Below are positions 1 through 8,688 of a DNA stretch of 64,000 nt, piece after piece (the first letter of the stretch is position 1; every line of letters begins with the position of its first letter). The DNA lies in contig CAWCDM010000126.1 of the NCBI GenBank assembly GCA_963794185.1, positions 13,400 to 77,399 of the forward strand, read 5' to 3'. The notes beneath the pieces are model-generated. The model saw only the letters and a program-made list of their open reading frames with translations. It was not told the DNA's origin and did not search any database. The DNA is from JAMXLO01 sp963794185. Its GTDB lineage: Bacteria; Pseudomonadota; Alphaproteobacteria; Acetobacterales; Acetobacteraceae. Both the position numbers and the translations under genes were made by a program.

Positions 1-689
1 GTCTGAAAGGCGTTGATGGTGCTGAGCGCCGCGACCAGCACGGCCGTGCCGCGCAATTGCGGCAACTCGATATGCCAGAAGGTGCGCACTGCGTTGGCCC
101 CGTCGATATGCGCCGCCTCGCGCAGCTCCGGCGGAATGCCGGCAAGACCGGCCAGCCAGATCATCATGAAGAACGGAATCACCGCCCAATCGTGCACCAC
201 GATCATCGACAAAGGTGCGAGCACGGTATCGGCCAGCCAGCGGATTTCGGAAATGCCGCGGAACGAGCCGACCAGCCAGGTCATGATCCCATTTGGATGC
301 AGCAGCATGCGCCAGACCACCGCGATCACCACGACCGGCGGCAGCACCGGCAGGAAGAAGGTCGCCTTGAGGATGTCTCGACCGCGGAAGGCCTGGTCGA
401 ACAGCAGCGCGGCCAGCAAGGAGGCCAACCAGACCGGAACGGTGCTGCCGGCGACGAATACCAGCGTGTTGTCCAGCGCCGTCAGGAACAGGCGATCCGC
501 CAGGAGGTTGCGGAAGTTGGCAAACCCGACCCATTCCGGAAGGCTGAGCAGGTCATAGTCGGTCAGGCTCAGATAGAAGCCGAACATGACCGGGAAGACG
601 CTGAACAGCGCGAAGAACCCGACCACCGGCAGGACGAAGACCAGTCCCCACCACTTTCGGTTCAGCGGGCGCTGCCGTATCGCGAACAT
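1..689 (-). CDS. Sugar ABC transporter permease (partial)
   Basis: This is an inner-membrane permease of the binding-protein-dependent sugar importer class (MalF/UgpA-like). The start is the ATG at 689, preceded by GGGAGG two bases upstream. The product opens MFAIRQRPLNRKWWGLVF and runs straight into the first membrane helix (LVFVLPVVGFFALFSVFPV). Further hydrophobic helices and the late stretch GIPPELREAAHIDGANA follow; this is the EAA loop that contacts the ATPase. The C-terminus lies beyond the window edge. It sits 10 bases after the stop of the binding-protein gene, so the two form an operon, with the second permease and ATPase presumably further left. Substrate specificity cannot be read from the sequence; the neighbouring GMC oxidoreductase suggests a sugar or polyol. 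Confidence 0.85.
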   Translation of the reverse strand, partial: MFAIRQRPLNRKWWGLVFVLPVVGFFALFSVFPVMFGFYLSLTDYDLLSLPEWVGFANFRNLLADRLFLTALDNTLVFVAGSTVPVWLASLLAALLFDQAFRGRDILKATFFLPVLPPVVVIAVVWRMLLHPNGIMTWLVGSFRGISEIRWLADTVLAPLSMIVVHDWAVIPFFMMIWLAGLAGIPPELREAAHIDGANAVRTFWHIELPQLRGTAVLVAALSTINAFQ

Positions 690-699
690 TGCCTCCCGG

Positions 700-1967
700 C
701 TACTTCGCCATCGCCTCGGCGCGCGCACGTTCGCGCCGCAGCACCGCGTTCATCTCGTCGTTCACCTGGGGGACCACGCTCGCCACCGGCTCGCCGCCTT
801 GCACCATTCTGTCGCGGCCGCGCAGCAGCGTATCCGCCACCTGATCGTAGCCAACGACGCGGGGCGAGAATTTCGCCTTCTTGAGTTCGTCGATGAAGAC
901 GGCGCTTGTCGGGTCGGCTTTGTAGGCCGGCAGGTCCATCACTTCCTTGCGGGGCACGAACAGGCCGGCGCCGGTAAACAGGTCAGCCGCATGATCGGTG
1001 TAGGCGCGCGCCAGTCTCCAGGCAGCCTTCTGCGTCGCTGCCGAGGAACGAGCGTTCACCATCATGTAATAGGCATAGGCGTCGAAGCCGTTGTCCGAGA
1101 CGGCGTCCGACCAGCGTGGCGCAAGTGTCACCGTGAAATCGATCCTGGCATCCTTCATCTGCGGGACGCCCCAGATGCCGAAGCTGCATTCCGTCGCGAG
1201 CCGGCCCGCGAGGAACTCGGTGCGGGAGTCGGTATACTGCGGTCCTCCAAGCCTCAGTTTGTTGGCCCAGTCCGCCCAGTACTGCATCACCCGTTGCCCT
1301 GCCGGCGTATCCAATGTCGCCTTGTAGCCGCCTCGTCCACCAGATTTCCGCCAAGCTGGTGCAGCATAGTGCTGGCGGTGAGCCAGGCGGCATTGCGGTT
1401 GGACCAGTTGAAGTCGAAGCCGCGGCGAAGCGGCACGCCATTTGCGTCGCGCTGCGTCAGTTTCTCGGCAACCGCCGGGAAGGCTTCCCACGTTGTGGGG
1501 AAATCGCGATTTGGATCGAGCCCGGCTTCTTGCCAAATTTTGTTGTTGGCGTAGCAGGACCAGTTGCTGACCTCGGTCGGGACGCCATACAGGCGGCCGG
1601 CGAAGCGCGCGCCATCGAACCCGTTCAGATACTGGTTGGTCAGCGCGGCCTCATCGGCGTACCCCATGGCACCGAAGTCGATCGGCGCGAGCACGCGGGC
1701 ATTGTAGTACTGCGCGACCAGCCCGGAGAACTGGTTGAACAGGTCGGGACCCGCGCCCGAGGCGAACGCGGTCAGCAGCTTGGTGCCGTACTCCGCGACC
1801 GGGATCACCTCGTATTGGACCTTGACGTCGGGATTGGCATTTTCAAATGCGGCAATGATCGCCTTGTCGATGGCGATGCGCGGCGGATGCTCGTGCATCC
1901 ACATCTTCACGATGACCTGTTCGGCGCTGGCGCGAACCGGGCAAATCGCGATGACGCAGACGGCCAT
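700..1967 (-). pseudogene. Extracellular sugar-binding protein, one frameshift
   Basis: Periplasmic solute-binding protein (family 1, sugar) of the ABC importer whose permease follows. The N-terminal frame has a short signal (MAVCVIAICPVRASA) and then VIVKMWMHEHPPRIAIDKAI, FASGAGPDLFNQFSGLVAQY and YGVPTEVSNWSCYANNKIW, the lobe-1 pattern of this family. The frame is lost after GGNLVDE near 1330. The rest (GYKATLDTPAGQRVMQYWAD through the C-terminus MAK at 700) is in another frame, consistent with one missing base in the GAGGCGGCTAC context. Rejoined length is about 422 residues, normal for the family. The signal is unusually short, so the true start could lie upstream beyond another small error. 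A sequencing error is at least as likely as a dead gene. Confidence 0.8.
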
Positions 1968-2029
1968 TGCGATACCTGGACTCGCAGCGCATTAATCCAA
2001 CCAGCTGTCGCGGGTCGGCATCTTTTGTC

Positions 2030-2090
2030 GTCATCCCCGCGAAAGCGGGGACCCAGGCTGCAACTGGGTCCCCGCTTTCGCGGGGATGAC
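2030..2090. repeat. Perfect 27-bp inverted repeat (REP-like)
   Basis: Two perfectly complementary 27-base arms, 2030-2056 and 2064-2090, are separated by seven bases. Each contains CCCCGCGAAAGCGGGGACCC, itself a small palindrome. Translated, such elements give the HPRESGDP-type peptide common in proteobacterial genomes. It fills the gap between the GMC oxidoreductase and binding-protein genes, both on the minus strand. A related, more degenerate element lies near 53770. Transcribed, it would fold into a very stable hairpin and could act as a transcript end or stabiliser. Confidence 0.9.
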
Positions 2091-2214
2091 GATGAGAACG
2101 AAAGGCTGTCCGCAACTGGCACAGTCAATTCGCGGCGAGTCCCAACCACCATTATCATCGTTCCTTCGGCTCGGCCGGTTTCGGCGACACCCACCGCGGG
2201 CATGCGGGTGTCGG

Positions 2215-3782
2215 CTAGATTTCCTTCCGACCCATCATCCCGGCCATCGCATCGGCCTGTCGGATCGCCAGCGCGACGATGGTCAGCGTGGGATTGCATG
2301 CCGCGCCGCTGGCGAACTGGCTGCCATCCGAGACGAACAGGTTCTTGATGTCGTGCGCCTGCCCCCACTTGTTCACCACACCGTCGCGCGCGTTCGTGCT
2401 CATGCGGTTGGTGCCGAGGTTGTGGGTGCTCGGATAGGGCGGAGTGGGGAAGGTGCGCACTGCCCCGACAGCCTCGTAGATGGCCGCACCCTGCTGGTAG
2501 GCGTGATTGCGCATCTTCTCGTCGTTCTCGTGGTCGTCGAAATGCACGCTGGCCACCGGCATGCCGTTAGCGTCCTTCACCTTCGGATCGAGCGTGACCC
2601 GATTTTGCTCGCGCGGCATGTCCTCGCCCACGATCCACAGGCCCGCCATGTTGGGGTAGTCGTCGATTGCGCTGGTAAAGCCGCGGCCCCAGGCGCCCGG
2701 ATTGAGAAACGCCGCCATGAACGGCAGCCCGAGCGACAGCGTCTCCAGCTCGTAGCCACCGACGAATCCGCGCTTCGGATCGTTGCGCGATTCGTCGCGC
2801 ACGATACCCGCCATGGTCGTGCCGCGATACATGTGCACCGGCTTGTCGAACACCGCATAGACGCTGCCCGTGGTGTGACGCAGGTAGTTGCGGCCCACCT
2901 GCCCCGAGCTGTTCGCCAGCCCTTGGGGAAGCGCGGCGATGCACTGTTCAGCAGCAGGCGCGGGCTCTCCAGCGAATTTCCCGCCACCGCGACCACGCGC
3001 GCCTTCTGCCGCTGCTGCTTGCCGTTCGCATCGACATAGACCACGCCTGTAACCTTGCCTTGCGCATCATGCTCGATGTGCGTGGCCATCGCGTTCGGCC
3101 GGACCTCCAGGTTGCCGGTCGCCTCGCCCTTCGGGATCTCGGTATACAGCGTCGACCACTTGCCGCCGGACTTGCAGCCCTGGAAGCAGAAGCCGATCTG
3201 CTGGCAGGCGCCGCGACCATCGCGCGGCTGGCTGTTGATCGACATATTCCCGGTGTGCACCTCCTTGTAGCCGAGCTTGCGGGCGCCGGCTTCCAGCACC
3301 TTGAAGTTGTTGTTGCCCGGCAGCCGCGGGATCCCATTCGTTCCCGTCGTGCCCATCTTGTCCTCGGCCTTCGCATACCACGGCTCCATCTCGGCGAGCG
3401 TGACCGGCCAGTCGAGCAGGTTCGCACCCGCGACGTTGCCGTACGTGCTGCGCGCCTTGAACTCGTGCTCCTGGAAGCGCAGCGAAGCGCCAGCCCAGTG
3501 CACCGTCGAGCCGCCGACCGACTTGACGATCCACGCCGGCAGGTTGGGAAAATCGTGCGCCACGCGCCAGGAACCCGACGTGGTGCGCATGTCCTTCCAG
3601 GCGAGCTGGGTAAAGCTCGCCCATTCGTCGTTGATGAAATCCGGGATCTCATGGCGTCCGCCGGCTTCCAGGATCACCACCTTGACGCCCTTCTGCGCAA
3701 GCTCGTTGCCGAGCGTGCCGCCGCCGGCGCCGGAGCCGACAATGCAGACCACGGTGTCGTCGTTCAGATCGAATGTCGCCAT
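2215..3782 (-). pseudogene. GMC-family oxidoreductase, one frameshift
   Basis: FAD-dependent glucose-methanol-choline oxidoreductase, large subunit of a membrane or periplasmic sugar/polyol dehydrogenase. The start at 3782 has GGGGAGG about five bases upstream. The N-terminal dinucleotide fold is clear (VVCIVGSGAGGGTLGNELA, then VVILEAGG), followed by VGGSTVHWAGASLRF and a cysteine-rich stretch (GACQQIGFCFQGCKSGGKW) as in gluconate and sorbose dehydrogenases. The C-terminal half (GLANSSGQVGRNYLRHTTGS to MAGMMGRKEI) includes HNLGTNRMS and NPTLTIVALAIRQAD, the usual catalytic and FAD-closing region. One base is missing near 2925 in a CCCCAAGGGC context. Eleven bases separate it from the upstream Tat small subunit, so they are co-transcribed. 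Confidence 0.87.
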
Positions 3783-3793
3783 CGTCGCCTCCC

Positions 3794-4345
3794 CTACGCC
3801 TGCGGCAGCCAGTCGATGTCGTTGAAGCCCCGGTTGATGTAGCCTCCCTTGTCGGCCGATGCGCCCTCGTAGCCGAACTTCGGCCAGATCTCCTTGTTGT
3901 TGTACAGGCTGACCAGCAGGTCGCCGCGCAGCTTCTGGAACAGCGCGCCGTGCTCGACGCCTTGCAGCAGCACGACACGGTCGGTCTCCCACGCCACCAT
4001 CAAATAGGGGCTCTTGTGGTGCTGCTGCGCGGCGGCATCGAGTTGCGCCACGCCGTCCTCGACCATCTTCTCGAAGGCCGCGTCCTGCCCGGCCTTCGCG
4101 TCGTACCCCGCCACCGCCTGCACGTAATAGACATCGGCGAGCCGGTCATGCGGGTAGATATCGCGTGCCAGCCGGACCAATGTCGCCATGGTGTGCGGCT
4201 TGAGGTTCTTGGCTTCCTGCGCCCAGGCCGCCTCCGCGCCGATGCTGATGCCGGCGGCCGCCACGGCGGCGGCGGGAACCGCGGTCGCACTGCCGCGCAG
4301 GAACACGCGGCGACTGACCCTGGTGCGCCTGTCCACTTGCCTCAT
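3794..4345 (-). CDS. Tat-exported small subunit for GMC dehydrogenase
   Basis: Gluconate 2-dehydrogenase subunit-3-like protein of 183 residues. The N-terminus has a textbook twin-arginine signal (SRRVFLRGSATAVPAAAVAA), then the mature chain AQEAKNLKPHTMATLVRLAR and YPHDRLADVYYVQAVAGYD. The start at 4345 is chosen because GGGAGAG lies a few bases upstream; an ATG 24 bases earlier has no such site. In this family the small subunit carries the Tat signal for the co-folded catalytic GMC partner, encoded directly downstream (11-base gap) and without a signal of its own. That fits piggy-back export of an FAD-loaded complex. It is intact although its partner is frameshifted. Confidence 0.82.
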   Translation of the reverse strand: MRQVDRRTRVSRRVFLRGSATAVPAAAVAAAGISIGAEAAWAQEAKNLKPHTMATLVRLARDIYPHDRLADVYYVQAVAGYDAKAGQDAAFEKMVEDGVAQLDAAAQQHHKSPYLMVAWETDRVVLLQGVEHGALFQKLRGDLLVSLYNNKEIWPKFGYEGASADKGGYINRGFNDIDWLPQA

Positions 4346-4408
4346 GTTCGTCTCTCCCTTTGTTATCAATTTTGGGTTGCCCGGTTTGGCTGTCCGGATT
4401 GCCGTTGC

Positions 4409-4804
4409 TCAGCGATAGCGGCCATGACGCTGCAGCACCTCGATGCGGTAGCCGTCGGGGTCCTGCAGGAAGAAGAATTTCGCCATCAGGCTGCCGTCGC
4501 GATGGAATTCGCGCATCGGGGTCGGCGTCAGCCCTTCTGCCGTGACCCGCGCATGTTCCGCGGCCAGATCATCCACCGCAAGCGCGATGTGGCCATAGCC
4601 GTCGCCAAGCGAATAAGGTTCGGTCCGGCCGTGATTGATCGTCAGCTCCAGCTCGAACGCGCCGGTTTCCGCCAGCAGATAGACCAGGGTAAATCCGTCG
4701 AAGGCGAAGCGGTCGGCGATCCGCATGCCAAGAGCGCGCTGGTAGAAATCCACCGAGCGCGTCTCGTCGAGCACGCGGATCATGGTATGGATCGGTTTGG
4801 CCAT
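4409..4804 (-). CDS. Glyoxalase/VOC family protein (GloA-like)
   Basis: A 131-residue vicinal-oxygen-chelate protein resembling lactoylglutathione lyase. It shows two beta-alpha-beta-beta-beta modules: MIRVLDETRSVDFYQRALGM at the start, and GYGHIALAVDDLAAEHARV followed by FFLQDPDGYRIEVLQR at the end. The metal-ligand candidates (H near the N-terminus in PIHTMIRV, E in ELELTINH, H in GYGHIAL, E in RIEVLQ) are all present. The start at 4804 shares a base with the TGA of the upstream cytochrome gene (TGATG), implying translational coupling. It probably detoxifies methylglyoxal-type aldehydes, plausible beside a carbohydrate-oxidising module. Confidence 0.85.
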   Translation of the reverse strand: MAKPIHTMIRVLDETRSVDFYQRALGMRIADRFAFDGFTLVYLLAETGAFELELTINHGRTEPYSLGDGYGHIALAVDDLAAEHARVTAEGLTPTPMREFHRDGSLMAKFFFLQDPDGYRIEVLQRHGRYR

Positions 4805-5183
4805 CAGTGCTGATCCTTCAGCCACGCGATGATGGTGCGGCGGATCGCCGGGTCGTCCTGGTGGTACAGCATCACCGAGCCGGGATCAGCCGTTGTGGGC
4901 TGCTCAGCCAGGCATCGAGATGCGTGTCGTCCCAGTCGAACGCGGTCCGTGCGAACCCGGCCGAATAGCGGAACCCGGCCAACGTGCCGGCCTTGCGCAT
5001 GTAGACGCCCGCCAGATTGGGTCCCTGCCGGGGCGGGGCACGCGGCTCCACCGTGTGGCAGGTGCCGCGCTGGTTGACGAACAGGCTCGCTCCGTCCTGC
5101 GGTGCGGCCTTCGGCAGGTCGAACGGCAACTGCGCGCGCGCCATCGGCCATGCTCCCGTCGCCAGCAGCAGGCACGCGGACAT
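4804..5183 (-). pseudogene. Small c-type cytochrome, frameshifted and lacking first heme Cys
   Basis: Remnant or damaged copy of a class I cytochrome c. The N-terminus is a Sec signal (MSACLLLATGAWPMARAQ); then come LFVNQRGTCHTV, GPNLAGVYMRKAGT, FRYSAGFARTAFDWDDTHLD and, in a second frame, DPGSVMLYHQDDPAIRRTII and AWLKDQH. Two things are wrong. The heme motif reads RGTCH, not CGTCH, because the first codon is CGC instead of TGC. The frame also shifts near 4890, just before the distal-ligand region (about one base missing). It would be the natural electron acceptor for the adjacent GMC dehydrogenase. A TGC to CGC change plus an indel may be decay, or two base-calling errors. The ATG at 5183 was chosen as the frame with the signal peptide. 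Confidence 0.72.
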
Positions 5184-5495
5184 CCGCCATGCTATCTCGG
5201 TCCCTTGCGTCCAGCAGACGGCAGGGAGCCGGCGCCCCGCCGGCCGGTATTCCAGGTTGGCATTTCCCCCATGAACGGTCTTTTCGCCTGTCCGAGGGCA
5301 GATTAGCTGCCGATCCGTCTGACCAGCAACAGCCGTATTGCCGACAAGCCTGGCAAAGCCGGTCGCGCTTCTCGAGGGCATCCAGGCCGCCGCCAGATCG
5401 TCACGACACCGTTACCTTGGGAATGCGGGACGATCCTGAACTCGTAGATTGAATGCGCGTTGGCAACGAAGCCCGCGGGTACGGGGGGCATGACT
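5184..5495. other. Intergenic, no gene seen
   Basis: About 310 bases between the minus-strand cytochrome remnant and the first response regulator. The reading frames through it look like chance frames in GC-rich DNA, with no signal, domain or repeat. It must contain the divergent promoters, but no convincing hexamers were picked out. Confidence 0.5.
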
Positions 5496-6215
5496 ATGTC
5501 GGCTAAGCGATCCATCCTTATTGTGGAGGATGACGCGTCCGTTCAGGCGATTTTGGCGGATCACCTCGCCGGCGACCACGGCTTCACCGTCTTCACCGCC
5601 GAGACGCTCGATGAGGCCGAGAAAATCCTCGATGATGAGGGCCGGCCCTTCGACGCCGTGATACTGGACGTTGGCATGCCGGACGGCGACGGGCGCGATT
5701 TCTGCGCCGAGCTCCGACGGCGGGGGCACACGATGCCCGTCATCATGCTGACCGGTCGGGGTGGCGAGTGTGATATCGTTCGCGGCCTCGATTCCGGCGC
5801 CAACGACTACATCGCCAAGCCGTTCCGCCTGAACGAATTGCTGGCAAGGCTGCGCGCTCAGTGGCGCACATTCGACAGCAGCGACGAAGCCTCCTTTGCC
5901 CTCGGGCCATTTACCTTCCGTCCCGCCAAGAAGCTCTTGCATGACCAACTCAGCGATCGTCGCGTCTGGTTGACCAGCAAGGAGGTGGCGATCCTCAGGT
6001 ACCTCTATCGCTTGGCAGGTCGTCGCGTGGACCGCGACATCCTTTTGCACGAGGTATGGGGCTACAACGCAACCGCGACCACCCACACTCTGGAAACACA
6101 CATCTACCGCCTGCGCCAGAAGATCGAGCCTGACCCAAGGTTCCCGGCGCTCCTGGTCTTCGAGAATGGCGGCTATCGCCTCAATCTTCCTGTGATTCCC
6201 GGTGGCGAAACGTAA
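5496..6215 (+). CDS. OmpR/PhoB-type response regulator, copy A
   Basis: A 239-residue two-component response regulator. The receiver domain spans residues 5-120: acidic pocket EDD at 11-13, phosphoacceptor Asp58 in VILDVGMPDGDG, Thr86 in IMLTG and Lys108 in NDYIAKPF. A winged-helix DNA-binding domain follows (LTSKEVAILRYLYRLAGRRV, then LETHIYRLRQKIE). The start at 5496 was preferred over the ATG six bases upstream because GGGGGG then sits seven bases away and the start matches the paralogue next door. No histidine kinase is encoded nearby, so the partner is an orphan kinase elsewhere. It is followed 275 bases later by a close paralogue. Confidence 0.9.
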   Translation: MSAKRSILIVEDDASVQAILADHLAGDHGFTVFTAETLDEAEKILDDEGRPFDAVILDVGMPDGDGRDFCAELRRRGHTMPVIMLTGRGGECDIVRGLDSGANDYIAKPFRLNELLARLRAQWRTFDSSDEASFALGPFTFRPAKKLLHDQLSDRRVWLTSKEVAILRYLYRLAGRRVDRDILLHEVWGYNATATTHTLETHIYRLRQKIEPDPRFPALLVFENGGYRLNLPVIPGGET

Positions 6216-6490
6216 CGCCGTAGCGGTTCGGCTGCGGGCGGGTCGATACCGGTTGTACTCCGCTCGATAATATCGCATCGTGCGGATGGCGATCATCAGG
6301 ACAGGCCCGGACGTTGCGGCGTTTCATTTTCATCAGCTCACGTATCGCGGTTTCTTGAGTGGCGCCATTCGTGGTTCACAACAAAGAGAACCCGAGGTGG
6401 CTAATTTTGGCCACGATTGGAACCGAGCATTCGCTGACGCCATCGGATGCACCTTTGGCAAGACGACAGCTGCAGCAGGGGGACAGAACA

Positions 6491-7210
6491 ATGGCAGCCA
6501 AGCGAGCCATCCTGATAGTGGAGGATGACGACTTTCTCCGTGACACATTGGCGGAACAGCTTGCGGATGATCACGGATTTTCAGTGACCACGGCAGCGAC
6601 GCTCGATGAAGCAGGCAAGATATTCAATGACGAAGATGGTCGCTTCCACGCGGTGATACTTGACATAGGCATGCCGGACGGTGACGGATGCCATTTCTGT
6701 GCCAGGGTCCGACGACAGGGGCACAAGATGCCGATCATCATGCTGACCGGTTCGGCCGGTGAGGCGGATGTGGTACGGGGCCTGGAATCCGGCGCGAACG
6801 ACTACATTGCCAAGCCATTTCGCACGAACGAACTGCTTGCGCGTCTGCGCACCCAGTTGCGTCTGTTCGAGAGCAGCGAGGACGCAGTCTTCTCGGTCGG
6901 GCCATACACTTTCCGACCCGCCAAGAAGCTGTTGCTCGAGCCGGGCAACAATCGCCGCATTCGTCTGACCGACAAAGAGGCAGCGATCCTCAAGTTCCTT
7001 TATCGGTCGGACAGTCGCGCGGTGGATCGTCAGATGCTTCTGCACGAGGTCTGGGGTTACAACCCCACCGTGACGACCCATACGCTGGAGACGCACATCT
7101 ATCGTCTGCGGCAGAAGATGGAGCTTCACCCGAAGAGCCCGGTTCTGTTGGTCACCGAAAATGGCGGCTATCGGCTCAGCCCGGAAATGGCGTCCGCCGG
7201 CGGAATGTAG
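6491..7210 (+). CDS. OmpR/PhoB-type response regulator, copy B
   Basis: Tandem paralogue of the preceding regulator, with identical length (239 residues) and layout: EDD at 11-13, Asp58 in VILDIGMPDGDG, Thr86 and Lys108 in NDYIAKPF, and a C-terminal winged helix (LTDKEAAILKFLYRSDSRAV, LETHIYRLRQKME). The start at 6491 has GGGGGA about eight bases upstream. The receivers differ mainly in surface helices (DFLRDTLAEQL against ASVQAILADHL). The recognition-helix region is nearly identical (TTHTLETHIYRLRQK), so both may bind the same DNA site while answering different kinases. The 275 bases between the genes leave room for a separate promoter. Confidence 0.9.
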   Translation: MAAKRAILIVEDDDFLRDTLAEQLADDHGFSVTTAATLDEAGKIFNDEDGRFHAVILDIGMPDGDGCHFCARVRRQGHKMPIIMLTGSAGEADVVRGLESGANDYIAKPFRTNELLARLRTQLRLFESSEDAVFSVGPYTFRPAKKLLLEPGNNRRIRLTDKEAAILKFLYRSDSRAVDRQMLLHEVWGYNPTVTTHTLETHIYRLRQKMELHPKSPVLLVTENGGYRLSPEMASAGGM

Positions 7211-7233
7211 TGCCGTAGAAAGTTCCTCCAGCG

Positions 7234-8688
7234 TCAGCGCGGGCGAGGCAGCAACGCGGCAGGCTCCGAACCCGCCTGGCCGGTGACGGCAAATAGCCGG
7301 AACGCCTCGACCGCGCTTCCTTTGTGCATCCGTTCGGCCTCGCCCAATTCCGTGATGGAGGACCACTGCGAGCGGTCGCCGATGTCGCCGCGGCGGGCGC
7401 TGCGCACCAGAATGCCCGTCCGACCGGCGAGCAGCGGGTGGGGCAGATCGAACAGCGCCCAGCGCGGCTCGATCCCCACAACCGGAACGCCCGCGGGCAT
7501 TTCGAGCGCGAGTTTGGACGCCACTCCGTAATGTTCGGCCGCGACGAAGTCGGCGCCTTGCTGTCGCCGAACGTCGGCGATTCGGGCGGCGAGGCTGTCC
7601 CAGCCGGAGAGACGCAGCGCTATCGGATCGAGCCATACCGGCAACGGAACCGGTGCCGGGCCTGCCTGCAGATAGACAATCAGTGTGATGGCAAAGCCAA
7701 GCGCCAAAGCTGGTCTTTGCAGGCGTACCCAGGTCCGCCCTGGCAGTCCCGCCGCGGCGATCGCGGCCGCGGGATAGATGATCGCCGGCCAGTTGCCCTG
7801 CACCCGGTCACCAAATGCATGCTGCGTGAAAACCAGCACCGCCGGCAGGGTCAGGGCGGCGAGCAAGGTCCAGACGGGATCCCGCATCTGCCATGCGAGC
7901 CGCGCTGCGTAAACCACGCCGGCCGCGAACAGGATGAACACCAGCGGCGTCACGAGCCCGATCTGACCGCCGATCAATTCGCCGATGAAGCGGACGGCGC
8001 TGGACGGGCGCCACTCCGCGACGCGTCCGCCTTGCCGGGCAAAACTCGCCCAGCCGTGTTCGGCATTCCACAACACCACGGGCAGGAACACCGTCCCGCC
8101 GAGCAGCGCGCCAAGCCATGTCGCGGGGCGCAGCAGGTGGCCGCGAAGCGACGGCGTCGCCAGCAGCCACAGCGCAAGGCCGAGCCAGAGAAATCCGGCC
8201 GTGTACTTGCTGGCCATCGCCAGACCGGCAAACAGCCCGACCGGCAGCCACCAAGCAGCATTGCCGCCGTGCAGCAGCCGGGCGAGCGCCCACAGGCAGC
8301 ATGTCCAGAAGAACAGCAGCGGCGTGTCCGGCGTCATGATCACCGCGCCGACACCCACCAGCAGCGTCGCATTGAGCAGCGCCGCAGCCAGCAACCCGGC
8401 ACGCCGCCCCGGCAACAGACGATCGGCAGCATCGGCCAGCAGCAACGAGGCAACCGCCACCGAGATCGGCCCCAGCAGCCGGACGCCGAGCGGCGTGTCG
8501 CCGGCCAGGGCCGTGCCGAGGCGGATCCACAGCGCCACCATCGGCGGATGATCGGGATATCCCGCCGCCAGCGCACGCGACCACACCCAGTAATACGCCT
8601 CGTCCGGCGCAAGCGGCGTGCCCGCGGCGACGGCAAGGCGCAGCACGGTCAGCGCGACAAGCGCCGCCAGCCCCAGGCCGGCTGTCAC
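7234..8688 (-). CDS. GT39-type membrane glycosyltransferase (ArnT-like)
   Basis: A 484-residue polytopic membrane protein of the dolichyl-phosphate-mannose/ArnT glycosyltransferase superfamily. The first periplasmic loop carries the acidic catalytic motif PLAPDEAYYWVWSRALAAGY, followed by YPDHPPMVALW, both hallmarks of this family. About ten further hydrophobic helices and a C-terminal periplasmic domain (IRLSGWDSLAARI-like region, FVAAEHYGVASKLAL) follow. The GTG start at 8688 overlaps the stop of the upstream GT2-GtrA gene in GTGA, so the two are translationally coupled. The logical pathway is that GT2 makes a polyprenyl-phosphate sugar, GtrA flips it, and this enzyme transfers it to a lipid or protein acceptor. 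Confidence 0.87.
   Translation of the reverse strand: MTAGLGLAALVALTVLRLAVAAGTPLAPDEAYYWVWSRALAAGYPDHPPMVALWIRLGTALAGDTPLGVRLLGPISVAVASLLLADAADRLLPGRRAGLLAAALLNATLLVGVGAVIMTPDTPLLFFWTCCLWALARLLHGGNAAWWLPVGLFAGLAMASKYTAGFLWLGLALWLLATPSLRGHLLRPATWLGALLGGTVFLPVVLWNAEHGWASFARQGGRVAEWRPSSAVRFIGELIGGQIGLVTPLVFILFAAGVVYAARLAWQMRDPVWTLLAALTLPAVLVFTQHAFGDRVQGNWPAIIYPAAAIAAAGLPGRTWVRLQRPALALGFAITLIVYLQAGPAPVPLPVWLDPIALRLSGWDSLAARIADVRRQQGADFVAAEHYGVASKLALEMPAGVPVVGIEPRWALFDLPHPLLAGRTGILVRSARRGDIGDRSQWSSITELGEAERMHKGSAVEAFRLFAVTGQAGSEPAALLPRPR

Noticed and set aside
2030..2090. Insertion sequence ends
   Set aside because: The arms enclose only seven bases and no transposase or target duplication is present; it is a REP-like palindrome.
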